Notes: a model not told the origin generated them from the sequence alone. 64,000 nt of DNA from Streptomyces sp. Root1304 (GCF_001426405.1 NZ_LMEP01000006.1:68876-132875); one strand, 5' to 3'; counted from the first letter of the stretch, positions 18,723 to 27,842 are shown. A program made the numbers and translations.

Positions 18723-19712
18723 TCAGCGGCGGTCCGGGCCCTGCGCGATGAGCCGTTCCAGGAGTTCCTGGAAGTCGTCCCCGACGACGATCCGCAGGTC
18801 TCCGTGCTCCTCGTCGTGCTCGCTGAGCTGGGTGAGGACGCCGCCGCGCCACCAGAAGACGTACGGGCTGATGGCGCCCGGCACGTCCTCGTACCCGGAG
18901 GCGGCGAAGGAGGCCATCGCGCCGAGCGCCGGGATGATCGAGGTGTCGCGGATGGGGTGGAAGGCGAGCTGGTGCCGGAAGGGCATCGCGACGAGGGCGC
19001 CGTGCTCGCCGAGCGGCAGGCCGGTGACCCGGCGGACGACGCCGTCCAGGTCGAGGACGCGGCTCGCGGTGTAGAAGGAGTCGCCGAGGATGATCTCGAA
19101 GCACATGCCGTCGGCGTCGCGGACGGTCTCGTGCTCCTCGACGGGCAGCCCGCGCAGGTTGCGCAGGGCCCGGTCGCGGAGCTGGGCGTGGTCGCCGAGC
19201 CGTTCGAGGGCCTCGTCGGTGAGCATCATGACGCTCTCGGGGAGGTCGAGGGCGAGGATCTCGTACAGGCCGGGCGCGACGGTCCGCGCGTACCCGAAGG
19301 CGGCGGCGTCGATGCCGTCGCCGCTGACGACCCGGGGGTAGAGCTGGGCGCGGATCTGCTCGGGCGGCAGGGTGTCCAGGGCGGACGGCCCGTCCATGGC
19401 GCGGACGACCAGACCGACGTGCCGGTGGATCATGCCGGGCCAGACGCGGGTGCCGCGCCGGTCCTGGTGGCAGACGGCGGCGAGGTTGCCGAGGCCGAAG
19501 CGGCGGCCCTTGTCGTCGATGACGTGGTCGGCGTAGACGGTGACCTCGAGGCCGAGTTCGGCGAAGGTCTCCCGGACCCGGCCGCGGAAGAGCGCGGCCT
19601 CGCGCTGCGAGAAGTACGCGAACTCGGGGTCCCTCGGCGCGTCGCCGTCGTCCCGCCTGGGTCCTCGTCGCAGCCACCCCACGCCTGCCCGCCTTCCGTC
19701 GCCGTTGCGCAC
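18723..19712 (-). CDS. conserved actinobacterial hypothetical protein
   Basis: A 329-residue cytosolic protein that I do not recognise as a named family. It begins with a basic segment and FAYFSQREAALFRGRVRETF, has a central acidic/hydrophobic body (SVMMLTDEALERLGDHAQL) and ends with ISPYVFWWRGGVLTQLSEHDEEHG and GDDFQELLERLIAQG. There are no transmembrane segments and no catalytic motif stands out. Such proteins resemble actinobacterial hypotheticals with chaperone-like or adaptor features, but no role can be assigned. GTG 19712 is the longest start; GTG 19682 is nearly as good, and neither has a clear ribosome site. The LysR gene ends 10 bases upstream, which suggests co-transcription. Confidence 0.7.
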   Translation of the reverse strand: MRNGDGRRAGVGWLRRGPRRDDGDAPRDPEFAYFSQREAALFRGRVRETFAELGLEVTVYADHVIDDKGRRFGLGNLAAVCHQDRRGTRVWPGMIHRHVGLVVRAMDGPSALDTLPPEQIRAQLYPRVVSGDGIDAAAFGYARTVAPGLYEILALDLPESVMMLTDEALERLGDHAQLRDRALRNLRGLPVEEHETVRDADGMCFEIILGDSFYTASRVLDLDGVVRRVTGLPLGEHGALVAMPFRHQLAFHPIRDTSIIPALGAMASFAASGYEDVPGAISPYVFWWRGGVLTQLSEHDEEHGDLRIVVGDDFQELLERLIAQGPDRR

Positions 19713-19722
19713 AGGGTAGCGA

Positions 19723-20613
19723 CTACGGGTGTCGGGCCTTGAGCCGTCGGGTGAACTCGGCCACCGGGGTGGCCGGTTCGGGTGGCGGGCCGGTCGGCAG
19801 GAGGAGTTCGGTGCGGTGGACGAGGCGGGGCGCGACCAGGGGGACGGAGACCGCGCCGGGGGTGCCTGCGGCGAGGGCCGAGGGGAGCAGGACGAGGCCG
19901 TGGCCGGCGGCGGCCAGGGCGGTGAGGGCGCGGGTGTCGGTGCCCTCGTAGCGCAGGGCGGTACGGAAGCCCCGCCCGGCGGGTCCGCCGTGGACGGCGC
20001 GCAGCCGGTCGAGGGGGACGCCGGCGGCGGGCGCGTCGAGCCAGCGGGCGTCGACGAGGTCGTCGAGGCGGAGTCCGGTGCGGCCGGCGAGCGGGTGGTC
20101 CGCGGGCAGGACGACGGCGAGGGGTTCCTCGGCGACGGCGGTCGCGGCGAGCGGGGCGATGTCGGGCAGCCGCAGCGGGTCGCTGGGGGCGGCGACGCCG
20201 TCGACGAGCCCGGCGTCGGCCTCGCCGGTGGCGACGGCGGCGGGCACCCGCTCGCGGGGCAGCGCGCGCAGGGTGACGCCGGTGGCGGGGAGGGCGGCGA
20301 GGGTACGGGGGTGGAGGGCGAGCGGGGAGGCGGCGACGGCCAGGGTGGCGCGGGGCGCGGCGGCGAAGCGGTCGAGGTCGGCGCGGGCGGCGTCGAGGCG
20401 GAGGAGCAGGGCTCCGGCGTGTTCGAGGAGGCGGGCGCCGGCCGGGGTCGGGGCGACCGGTCTGCGGGTGAGCAGCGGCAGGGCGAGGTCGGTCTCCAGG
20501 GCGGCGATGTGCTGGGAGACGGCGGACTGGGTGTAGCCCAGCTCGCGCGCGGCCCCGGAGAAGGAGGCGAGCCGGGCGACGGTGACGAAGGTGCGCAGGA
20601 GGTGCGGGTCCAT
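19723..20613 (-). CDS. LysR family transcriptional regulator
   Basis: A 296-residue regulator. The N-terminal winged helix (about 1-60) has LLRTFVTVARLASFSGAARE and LGYTQSAVSQHIAALE, as expected for LysR; the rest is the periplasmic-binding-protein-like effector domain (about 85-290), including ATGEADAGLVDG and AAGHGLVLLPSA. The effector is unknown. It lies between a TPR gene (20 bases upstream) and a hypothetical (10 bases downstream), all leftward, and so probably shares their transcript instead of being divergent from its target as is typical. ATG 20613 begins the family-standard MDPHLLRTF. Confidence 0.88.
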   Translation of the reverse strand: MDPHLLRTFVTVARLASFSGAARELGYTQSAVSQHIAALETDLALPLLTRRPVAPTPAGARLLEHAGALLLRLDAARADLDRFAAAPRATLAVAASPLALHPRTLAALPATGVTLRALPRERVPAAVATGEADAGLVDGVAAPSDPLRLPDIAPLAATAVAEEPLAVVLPADHPLAGRTGLRLDDLVDARWLDAPAAGVPLDRLRAVHGGPAGRGFRTALRYEGTDTRALTALAAAGHGLVLLPSALAAGTPGAVSVPLVAPRLVHRTELLLPTGPPPEPATPVAEFTRRLKARHP

Positions 20614-20633
20614 CGGTGGGGTGCCGGCCCCGG

Positions 20634-21158
20634 TCAGGAGCCGTCGGGGGAGGTGAGCAGGGCGCGGGCGTAGTGGGCGAGGGAGCGGTTGTAGCGGGGC
20701 AGGAGGGGGGCGAGGGCGCCGAGGGCGAGGGAGGCGGCTTCGCGGTCGCGCCCGGTGTCGGCGAGGGAGAGGGCGAGGAAGGCGTCGACGGCTCCGGCGA
20801 GGGCGGTCTCGTCGGCGTCCAGCCGGTCGGCGGGGAGGGCGCGTTCGGCGGTGAGGAGTTCGACGCTGCGGTCGGGGCGGCCGAGGTTGCGGAGGCTGCT
20901 GGCGAGCTGGATGACGGCGCGGCGGCGGCGGAGTCCGGTGATGCCGAGGTCGAGGGCGCGCTGGTAGAGCCGGACGGCTTCGACGGGTTCGCCGGTGGAG
21001 TCGTGGGCGGCGCCCAGCTCGAAGAGGGCGACGGGGTCGTCGTCGGGCCGCTCGGCGGCGAGTTCGGCGACGCGGGCGCGGAAGTCGGCGGGCTCGTGGT
21101 CGTCGAGGCGGGCCCAGAGGGCGGCGACGCGGGTCTCCCAGTCGTGATCGTTCGTCAT
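20634..21158 (-). CDS. tetratricopeptide-repeat protein
   Basis: A 174-residue, all-helical protein with about three to four TPR-like units: FELGAAHDSTGEPVEAVRLYQRALDLG, then AVIQLASSLRNLGRPDRSVELL, then AFLALSLADTGRDREAASLALGAL. The alternating small residues (Gly/Ala at TPR positions 8, 20 and 27) are visible. It is likely a scaffold for protein-protein contact with no enzyme activity. It heads a leftward cluster with the LysR gene. ATG 21158 is the only plausible start; the divergent GATase-like gene begins 97 bases away. Confidence 0.8.
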   Translation of the reverse strand: MTNDHDWETRVAALWARLDDHEPADFRARVAELAAERPDDDPVALFELGAAHDSTGEPVEAVRLYQRALDLGITGLRRRRAVIQLASSLRNLGRPDRSVELLTAERALPADRLDADETALAGAVDAFLALSLADTGRDREAASLALGALAPLLPRYNRSLAHYARALLTSPDGS

Positions 21159-21254
21159 GCGGCCAGCCTATCCAGGCGGTCATCAGTGTTCGTGATGGAA
21201 AGCGCAGGAATCATCGTTGGACGTGAACCGGGGGCGCCGCGAAGGATGGCGGCC

Positions 21255-22031
21255 ATGAACGACACACACGCCCTCCCCCGTACCGCCCGTCCCTCTCCTC
21301 CCTCCCGGACCCCTCGTATCGCCTTGGTCGGCGACCGTTCCCCGCACGTCCGTTCCCATGTCCGGGTGCCCGTCCTGCTCGACGGCCTCGCGGAGCGGGA
21401 CGGCCTGGCGCTCGACGCGTACTGGATCCCGACCGGGGACGCGGCGGCGCCCGGCGCGGTGAAGGGCTTCGACGCGGTGTGGGTGCTGCCGGGGAGCCCG
21501 TACGCGAGCGAGGCGGGGGCGCTGGCCGCGATCCGTACGGCCCGGGAGGACGGCGTCCCCTTCCTCGGCACCTGCGGCGGATTCCAGCACGCCCTGCTGG
21601 AGTTCGCGCGGAACGTCTGCGGTCTGGAGCGGGCGGCGCACGCCGAGAACGAACCGGCGGCGGACCCGGGCGACCTGCTGATCGCGCCGCTCGCCTGCTC
21701 GCTCGTGGGCCACGAGGGGGTCGTACGGGTCACCCCGGGCTCGCTGGCCGAGCGGGCCCTGGGCGCGGAGCGCACCACCGAGCGCTACCACTGCGACTAC
21801 GGCCCCGACAGCCGCCACCTCGCGACCCTGCGGGCCCACGGCCTGCGGTTCACGGGCGCGGACGAGGAGGGCGGGGTGCGGATCGCGGAACTCCCGGAGC
21901 ACCCCTTCTTCCTGGCGACCCTCTTCCAGCCGGAACTGTCGGGCGACTCGGGCGACGACACCCGTCCGCACCCGCTGATCCGGGCACTGGCGGCGGCGGC
22001 GACACGCCACGCGACGGGGCACGCGGTCTGA
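21255..22031 (+). CDS. CTP synthase C-terminal-related GATase-like protein
   Basis: A 258-residue protein resembling the C-terminal glutamine-amidotransferase half of CTP synthase, the group annotated as CTP-synthase C-terminal-region-related (seleno)protein. The nucleophile elbow is FLGTCGGFQHALLEFARNV with Cys, but the usual His-Pro-Glu of the class I triad reads FQPEL, so Gln replaces His and a classical glutaminase is unlikely. No synthase half is present. Another conserved Cys is in PLACSLVGHEG, the type of site where relatives may carry selenocysteine; here it is Cys. ATG 21255 has GAAGGA 10 bases upstream; ATG 21246 is the alternative. Function is unknown. Confidence 0.75.
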   Translation: MNDTHALPRTARPSPPSRTPRIALVGDRSPHVRSHVRVPVLLDGLAERDGLALDAYWIPTGDAAAPGAVKGFDAVWVLPGSPYASEAGALAAIRTAREDGVPFLGTCGGFQHALLEFARNVCGLERAAHAENEPAADPGDLLIAPLACSLVGHEGVVRVTPGSLAERALGAERTTERYHCDYGPDSRHLATLRAHGLRFTGADEEGGVRIAELPEHPFFLATLFQPELSGDSGDDTRPHPLIRALAAAATRHATGHAV

Positions 22032-22183
22032 CGCTTCGACGAGTTCGCTCAGGAAGACGATCGCGAGGAGGGAGGGAACACACGCTCGAAGTACCATCCC
22101 TCCAAGATTCTCCGGCCGGTAAGTCCCAACCTCCGCAGTGGCGTAGTCGGACGGAGTCATCTCGGTAGAGGGGGCAGAGGGCG

Positions 22184-22753
22184 ATGAGTGTGGCTGAGAG
22201 TTGGTCGCGTGTGATGGGTCTTCTCCGGGAGCACGCGTCGGCCGATCACGCGGATCTGCCGGGGCCCGCTACGGAGCAGATGCTCGCGGCAGCCGAAGAG
22301 CGGATGGGGATCTCCCTGCACGGGGACCTGCGGACGTGGCTGTTGCAGAACAACCTGGATCTGCCCGAGGAAGACTTCGACGACGACGTGATGTGCTGCG
22401 GCTTCGACGGGTTCCCCGACGAGGGAAGCTTCTTTCTGGGTATCCGGGCGATGGAGAGGCTTTACGCGAACCGCTCCACGTCCTGCGGATTCGACCCTCC
22501 GGACCAGCCGGACCACCCGTTCTGGCGCAACGAGTGGATCCCGTTCCTGTCGGACCGGGACGGCTGGAGCGGAAAGTTCATCGATGTGCGGGACGGGCGC
22601 GTCGGCAGCTGGTTCGTGGGTGGCCCCACGGTCACCGGCGAGTACGAGTCGATGGCCCGGTATTTCGACTCCGTGGCGGAGACGCTGGCGAGGATCGCCG
22701 CTGGAGGCTCCCCGGTCTGCCGGTTCGCCGAAGGCCGACTCGTCTGGTCGTGA
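22184..22753 (+). CDS. SUKH (SMI1/KNR4) domain protein
   Basis: A 189-residue cytosolic protein of the SUKH superfamily. The helical start (WSRVMGLLREHASA) leads to the SUKH-typical pattern in which an early LGISLHGDLRTWLLQNN-like helix precedes acidic strands (GFDGFPDEGSFFLGI) and a later WIPFLSDRDGWSGKFIDVRDG stretch. SUKH proteins often act as immunity proteins to contact-dependent toxins, though many are solitary; no toxin with a nuclease domain is adjacent. ATG 22184 follows AGAGGGCG. A hairpin 49 bases after the stop probably ends the transcript. It might instead be a housekeeping SMI1/KNR4 paralogue. Confidence 0.8.
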   Translation: MSVAESWSRVMGLLREHASADHADLPGPATEQMLAAAEERMGISLHGDLRTWLLQNNLDLPEEDFDDDVMCCGFDGFPDEGSFFLGIRAMERLYANRSTSCGFDPPDQPDHPFWRNEWIPFLSDRDGWSGKFIDVRDGRVGSWFVGGPTVTGEYESMARYFDSVAETLARIAAGGSPVCRFAEGRLVWS

Positions 22754-22801
22754 GACGGTTCCCACTTGAGTCGCGCAGAGCTCACCGCTACCACACGATG
22801 T

Positions 22802-22834
22802 CCGAGGCACACCACGGCGCATGGTGCGCCTCGG
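22802..22834 (+). terminator. hairpin terminator of the SUKH gene
   Basis: CCGAGGCACACCA (22802-22814) pairs with TGGTGCGCCTCGG (22822-22834), a 13-bp stem with one mismatch and a 7-base loop, located 49 bases after the SUKH stop. Confidence 0.6.
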
Positions 22835-22897
22835 ATCATGTGAGCGATGGCGTTCGACGTGTTTCCGAGATCACCCCGGGACTGCGGGGCGGGATTT

Positions 22898-23236
22898 TCA
22901 GCTGGGGGTGAAGCCGCCCGCGACCGGGTTGCCGTCGACGTCGCACCAGACGGTGGACGTGCCGCCGGACGGCACGCGGTTTCCGAAGTGGCGGTACGTG
23001 CCGTAGCCCGACTTGTAGCAGTCGACCCACGCGGTGAAGTAGCCACCGGTGCAGCTGATCTGAATTCCGACGTGGGGGCTCCCGTAGACCTTCCACCAGT
23101 TGGTACAGCTGTACCCGGCGGCGGCGTCGGGGCTCTGGGCGGCGGCCTTCGGCGCAGCGGAAGCGGTACCGGCCATTCCCGCACCGGCCAGGATCACGGA
23201 TGCGACGAGAACTGACGCACGGCGAATTACGGACAT
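22898..23236 (-). CDS. small secreted protein with four cysteines
   Basis: A 112-residue exported protein. The signal peptide (RRASVLVASVILAGAGMAGTASA, read from about residue 5) is followed by an Ala-rich spacer and a mature part of about 75 residues, rich in Gly, Tyr and Trp. Its four cysteines lie in YSCTNWW, ISCTGGYF, VDCYKSGYG and VWCDVDG, enough for two disulphides. I do not recognise the family; size and composition suit a small extracellular effector, inhibitor or coat-type protein. ATG 23236 follows AGGAAAGGAAATT. The 242 bases upstream hold no other gene that I can see. Confidence 0.7.
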   Translation of the reverse strand: MSVIRRASVLVASVILAGAGMAGTASAAPKAAAQSPDAAAGYSCTNWWKVYGSPHVGIQISCTGGYFTAWVDCYKSGYGTYRHFGNRVPSGGTSTVWCDVDGNPVAGGFTPS

Positions 23237-23478
23237 GACTGAATTTCCTTTCCTCAAGGTCATCAGCAGACTCACCGAAGGTATTTCACGCACCGCCCGG
23301 AGGGAGAGCGCTTTCCCGGTTATGGCTCGATCTGGTGCGGCCATCCGGTTCTTTCCGAACCCCCCGCGCGCATTCCTCTGTCCGGCGACACGCCCATTGG
23401 CCAGATCCCGGCATGCTCTTTCCATCGACCGCCCACGCCGGTTCGAGCCGGCGCGGAGCGCCTGATCCCGGACACCCC

Positions 23479-24105
<627 letters not shown>

Positions 24106-24171
24106 GCGGGGCATTCTCCCACCGCCGGCACTCAGGGTGCGTTCGGCAACGTGCCGGGGAACTTGCCACCC

Positions 24172-24200
24172 TTGACGGCTAACACCATTAGCCGTAACTT
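24172..24200 (+). promoter_or_regulatory. sigma70-type promoter of the TetR gene
   Basis: TTGACG (24172-24177), a 17-base spacer and TAACTT (24195-24200) form a plausible housekeeping promoter about 60 bases before the tetR start. The first operator palindrome lies in the spacer. Confidence 0.6.
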
Positions 24201-24227
24201 GACGCCCCATGGCTAACAGCGTTAGCC
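24177..24227. promoter_or_regulatory. twin palindromic operators for TetR autoregulation
   Basis: Two copies of a dyad are present: GGCTAACACCATTAGCC at 24177-24193 (6-bp perfect arms) and GGCTAACAGCGTTAGCC at 24211-24227 (7-bp perfect arms). Their starts are 34 bases apart. The first lies between the -35 and -10 elements, the second at or just after the transcription start, the classical arrangement for TetR self-repression. Confidence 0.7.
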
Positions 24228-24259
24228 GTGTTGATCATTCGTGAAGCGAAAGGGCTGCG

Positions 24260-24844
24260 GTGAGCACTCCCCCAGGCGAAGCCGGGCAGCCCGTCATGGC
24301 CGACCGCGCCCGGCAGATCATGGCCGCTGCCCGGGAGTTGCTCGACGCCGAAGGGCCGGAGGCCTTGTCGATGCGACGCATCGCCGAGCGCGTCGGCATC
24401 CGGGCGCCTTCCTTGTACAAGCACTTTCCCGACAAGGCCGCTGTCGAGGCCGGGCTTCAGGCACAGGGGATGGTTCGCCTGGCGCAGGACCTGGAGGCCG
24501 CCGAGGCCGGGATCGGCGACGATCCGCCCCTGCTGGTGCTCGCGAACGCCTATCGGCGGCATGCGCTCGCCGGTCCGCATCTCTACCGCCTCACCCACAC
24601 TCGGCCGCTCGCCCGCCCCGCGCTCCCCGAAGGGCTCGAAGACCGCGCGGCGATGCCCCTGGTCCGCGCGGTGCGTGGCGACGTCGATATCGCGCGGTCG
24701 TTCTGGGCGTTCGCCCACGGCATGGTGACACTCGAACTCGACGGCCGATTCCCGCCCGGAGCGGACCTGGACGCCGCATGGCGCACCGGCTGCGAGGCGT
24801 TCGCCGACCTGCTCCGGAACAAGAACGGCGGCGATGCCCTGTGA
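24260..24844 (+). CDS. TetR/AcrR family transcriptional regulator
   Basis: A 194-residue repressor. The N-terminal HTH (about 15-60) is RARQIMAAARELLDAEGPEA with SMRRIAERVGIRAPSLYKHF, and PDKAAVEAGLQ begins the linker helix. The C-terminal ligand domain has the WHG-type pattern, in which SFWAFAHGMVTLELDGRFP is diagnostic. The ligand is unknown. GTG 24260 is supported by AAAGGG. Two palindromes in its promoter suggest autorepression, and the lgt gene starts 88 bases downstream on the same strand, so both may be derepressed together. No efflux gene is adjacent, which is unusual for a TetR locus. Confidence 0.88.
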   Translation: MSTPPGEAGQPVMADRARQIMAAARELLDAEGPEALSMRRIAERVGIRAPSLYKHFPDKAAVEAGLQAQGMVRLAQDLEAAEAGIGDDPPLLVLANAYRRHALAGPHLYRLTHTRPLARPALPEGLEDRAAMPLVRAVRGDVDIARSFWAFAHGMVTLELDGRFPPGADLDAAWRTGCEAFADLLRNKNGGDAL

Positions 24845-24931
24845 CGGCCGCCGCCAAGCGGCAAGGAGCCCCGGCAGGAAGCCGTCCGGTGCACGCCTGA
24901 TGACCCATCCCTTCACCGACACCGCGACGGA

Positions 24932-25861
24932 ATGAGCATGGATCTCGCCTACCTTCCCAGCCCGTCAACCGGGGTACTGCACCTCGGCCCGGTGCCGCTG
25001 AGGGCGTACGCCTTCTGCATCATCCTCGGCGTGTTCGTCGCCATCCGGCTCGGCGACCGGCGCTGGGTCGCACGGGGCGGGGACCGGGGCGTCATCGCCG
25101 ACATCACCCTCTGGGCCGTGCCGTTCGGCCTCGTCGGCGGACGGCTGTACCACGTGCTCACCAGCCCCGACGCGTACTTCGGCGACCACGGCGAGCCGAT
25201 CCGGGCCCTGTACGTGTGGGAGGGCGGGCTCGGCATCTGGGGCGCCATCGTCCTGGGCGGCCTCGGCGCGTGGATCGGCTGCCGTCGCCACCGCATCCCG
25301 CTTCCCGCCTTCGCGGACGCCGTCGCCCCGGGCATCGCCGTGGCCCAGGCCATCGGCCGCTGGGGCAACTGGTTCAACCAGGAGCTCTACGGCCACCCCA
25401 CCACGCTCCCTTGGGGCCTGGAGATCGACCGCGCACACCGCCTATCCGGAATGCTCGACATCGCCACGTATCACCCCACCTTCCTCTACGAGTCGCTCTG
25501 GGACATCGGCGTCGCCGCACTGGTCCTCTGGGCGGGCCGGCGGTTCGCACTCGGCCACGGCCGGGCCTTCGCCCTGTATGCCGCCGCCTACACGGTCGGC
25601 CGATTCTGGACGGAGTACCTGCGCATCGACGAGGCCCACGCGTTCCTCGGCCTGCGCCTGAACGGCTGGACCTCCGTCGTGGTCTTCCTCGGCGCGATCG
25701 TCTACCTCGTCGTATCGGCCCGCCGCCTCCCCGGCATCGAGGACGTGTCGCGGCCCCGGAGCGAGGGCGGAACGGAGGAGGGCGACGACCCTCGTCACAC
25801 CATGCCGACCTCACACGTCGACGCGTCCACCGGCACCCCGGCCGGGGCGAAGGCCGACTGA
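24932..25861 (+). CDS. lgt: prolipoprotein diacylglyceryl transferase
   Basis: A 309-residue integral membrane enzyme that attaches diacylglycerol to the lipobox cysteine of prolipoproteins. The signature GRWGNWFNQELYG is intact, the HLGPVPLRAYAF start is typical, and about seven hydrophobic segments run from residue 20 to 265. The C-terminal 40 residues are hydrophilic and Gly/Glu-rich. Streptomyces usually encode the housekeeping lgt next to trpA; this copy sits downstream of a TetR gene, so I infer a second, conditionally expressed lgt. ATG 24932 (MSMDLAY) and 24938 are both possible. A DUF4260 gene follows after 98 bases. Confidence 0.92.
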   Translation: MSMDLAYLPSPSTGVLHLGPVPLRAYAFCIILGVFVAIRLGDRRWVARGGDRGVIADITLWAVPFGLVGGRLYHVLTSPDAYFGDHGEPIRALYVWEGGLGIWGAIVLGGLGAWIGCRRHRIPLPAFADAVAPGIAVAQAIGRWGNWFNQELYGHPTTLPWGLEIDRAHRLSGMLDIATYHPTFLYESLWDIGVAALVLWAGRRFALGHGRAFALYAAAYTVGRFWTEYLRIDEAHAFLGLRLNGWTSVVVFLGAIVYLVVSARRLPGIEDVSRPRSEGGTEEGDDPRHTMPTSHVDASTGTPAGAKAD

Positions 25862-25959
25862 CGGCCTGAACGAACTCGCTCCAGGAGAGCTGCTCCCCAC
25901 CCTTCAGTACCCCGCCCCAAGCCGGATCTCGCCCCCACCGTCTCGCAAGGAGTGAGCGC

Positions 25960-26379
25960 ATGACATCCCCAACACCCGGCAAGGCCCACCGGAGTTCGGC
26001 GTCGGGCCCGGTCCGCGGCGCCTGGGCCCTGCTCGGTGTGTTTCTGCTGGCCTGGACCGTGCTCGAGATGGTCAACCACGGCGGCTGGACGATTCCGCTG
26101 GGCATACTGGGCTTCATCGCTCCCGACCTGACGCTGTTCGTCGGACCGTCGGGGCCACACGAACCCGGGCAGCTCCCCCGCGGCAAGGTGCCCGCCTACA
26201 ACCTCGTCCACCGGCCGATCGTCCCGGTTCTGGGGCTCATCGTGGTCCCCTTCCTGCCGGGCGACGGACCGGATGCCAACGTCGGACTGTTCACCTTCGC
26301 GCTCGGCTGGCTGCTGCACATCGCCTCGGATCGGACACTCGGCTACGGACTGCGCACTGCCGACGGCCGGCAGCGCTGA
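25960..26379 (+). CDS. DUF4260 membrane protein
   Basis: A 139-residue protein with three or four hydrophobic segments: WALLGVFLLAWTVLEMV, IPLGILGFIAPDLTLFVG, IVPVLGLIVVPFLPG and NVGLFTFALGWLLHIA. The ending GWLLHIASDRTLGYGLRTADG matches the DUF4260 pattern. Members are inner-membrane proteins without known function. ATG 25960 follows AAGGAG at ideal spacing. It is 98 bases after lgt on the same strand, and 56 bases separate it from the convergent permease gene. It may belong to the TetR-controlled transcript. Confidence 0.75.
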   Translation: MTSPTPGKAHRSSASGPVRGAWALLGVFLLAWTVLEMVNHGGWTIPLGILGFIAPDLTLFVGPSGPHEPGQLPRGKVPAYNLVHRPIVPVLGLIVVPFLPGDGPDANVGLFTFALGWLLHIASDRTLGYGLRTADGRQR

Positions 26380-26435
26380 GCGCCGACCGGGCGGCTTCGC
26401 GGACCCGGACGTGGCCACCACTCCTTCTCCGGCGA

Positions 26436-27785
26436 TCAGCCGACGACGGGTACCGGCTGCGCGGGGTGCGGGGTCGAGCGGTGCAGGCCCCGGCGGTCGT
26501 AGAGGTGGGTGAGGGCGAGGCCTAGGGCGAGCGACACGGCGAAGCCGATGCCGACCATGGTCCAGGCGCGGCCCAGTCCGGCGTCGGTCCGGGCCCCGAA
26601 GTAGAGGATGGACCGGACGCCGTCGACGACCTGCCGGAACGGTTCGAACTCGGCCAGGAAGCGGTAGAAGTCCGGGAGTGCCTGGATCGGGATGGTGGCG
26701 CCGGCCGACGGGATGGCCAGACCGATCAGGACCAGCATGGAGACGATCGGGCCCGGGGTGCCGAAGACGGCGAGCAGGGCCAGCGCGGTGGTGCCCATGG
26801 CGGCGGTGGCGCAGGTTCCGAAGATCCACAGCAGGGCCAGGTGGGAGGCGTCGATGCCGATGACGCCGACGGCCGCGGCCAGGGCGAGCGCGGAGGTCAG
26901 CATGGACAGGACGATCATGAGCGCCGAGCAGACCAGGAAGTGGTGCACCCGGGTGGCGTGCTGGACGGGCTTCACGACGCGGAACGGGCCCTTGTCGCTG
27001 GCGAGGTAGCCGAGTGAGGTGTCCACCTGGGTGTGGATGACGTTGGCACCGAGCATGCCGCCGAGGACGAGGATGAGCGCGTAGAAGAAGGCGCTCAGGC
27101 CGAGGCCGCTGTGCTGTCCGAGGGGGTGGCCCTCCTGGACGACGAGGCGCACCGGGTCGGCGATCATCAGTTGCGCGGCAGCACCCGGCGCCTGCGCGGC
27201 GGGGGCGGCGTGCGCGCCTGCGCCCTGCGCCGCCGCCCGGTGCGATGCCGCCCGGCCCAGCTGCTTGCCCATCTCCGCGGAGGTCGTCTCGACGACCTTG
27301 CGGTTGATCTCGGTCGCCATGGAGGAGCCGAAGCTTCCGGCGGCGGGGTTGGTCAGGACCGTCACGGTCGGCGGATGCGGCGTGCCCTGCGCGGGCCCGG
27401 CGAGCGCGGCGACGGAGGCGGAGAAGTCGTCGGGGATGACGAGGGCGCCGAAGACCTTGCCACTGGCGAGCAGGTCGTCGGCGGTGCGGCGGTCGACCTG
27501 CTTCCAGTCGACCTTCTCCTTGAGGTCGGCCGATCCGGTGATCTGCGCGGTGACCTGCGCGCCCAGGTCGATCCGCCGGCCGGCCACCTGGGCGCCCCGG
27601 TCCGTGTCGACCAGGGCGATCGGCAGGTCCTTCGTCGAGCCGACCGGGTCGTTGTTGGCACCCAGGTAGAGCAGGGACAGGACGAAGGACAGCAGGCCGA
27701 GGATCACCGCCGACGGGAGCCACACGCCGCGCCGGCGGAGGAGCCCGCGTGCGCTCACGCGCAGCGGGTGGGTGGGTTCGGACAT
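26436..27785 (-). CDS. YhgE/Pip-type membrane protein, ABC-2-like permease
   Basis: A 449-residue membrane protein. One N-terminal hydrophobic segment (VWLPSAVILGLLSFVLSLLYLG) is followed by an extracytoplasmic domain of about 170 residues (PIALVDTDRGAQVAG, with ALVIPDDFSASVAAL) and five to six C-terminal segments (FFYALILVLGGMLGANV onward). This layout is that of YhgE/Pip and DUF3533 proteins, distant ABC-2 permease relatives that occur without an ATPase. No ATP-binding gene is adjacent. ATG 27785 follows GGGAG. It is divergent from the MerR gene across two dyads, so MerR is likely its regulator. Confidence 0.78.
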   Translation of the reverse strand: MSEPTHPLRVSARGLLRRRGVWLPSAVILGLLSFVLSLLYLGANNDPVGSTKDLPIALVDTDRGAQVAGRRIDLGAQVTAQITGSADLKEKVDWKQVDRRTADDLLASGKVFGALVIPDDFSASVAALAGPAQGTPHPPTVTVLTNPAAGSFGSSMATEINRKVVETTSAEMGKQLGRAASHRAAAQGAGAHAAPAAQAPGAAAQLMIADPVRLVVQEGHPLGQHSGLGLSAFFYALILVLGGMLGANVIHTQVDTSLGYLASDKGPFRVVKPVQHATRVHHFLVCSALMIVLSMLTSALALAAAVGVIGIDASHLALLWIFGTCATAAMGTTALALLAVFGTPGPIVSMLVLIGLAIPSAGATIPIQALPDFYRFLAEFEPFRQVVDGVRSILYFGARTDAGLGRAWTMVGIGFAVSLALGLALTHLYDRRGLHRSTPHPAQPVPVVG

Positions 27786-27842
27786 GCAGGGGCTCCCGCT
27801 TCGGTGGGGTGTCGTCGCTGGTCGGCGACACATTAGAAACCT

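Noticed and set aside
21183..22160. Leftward frame beginning with an apparent membrane segment (MVLRACVPSLLAIVFL) near 22090
   Set aside because: It lies antisense to the GATase-like gene and loses plausibility after the first 25 residues; likely a shadow.
23370..23470. GGTTCGAGCC stem-loop resembling a tRNA T-arm
   Set aside because: No acceptor, D or anticodon stems could be built around it.
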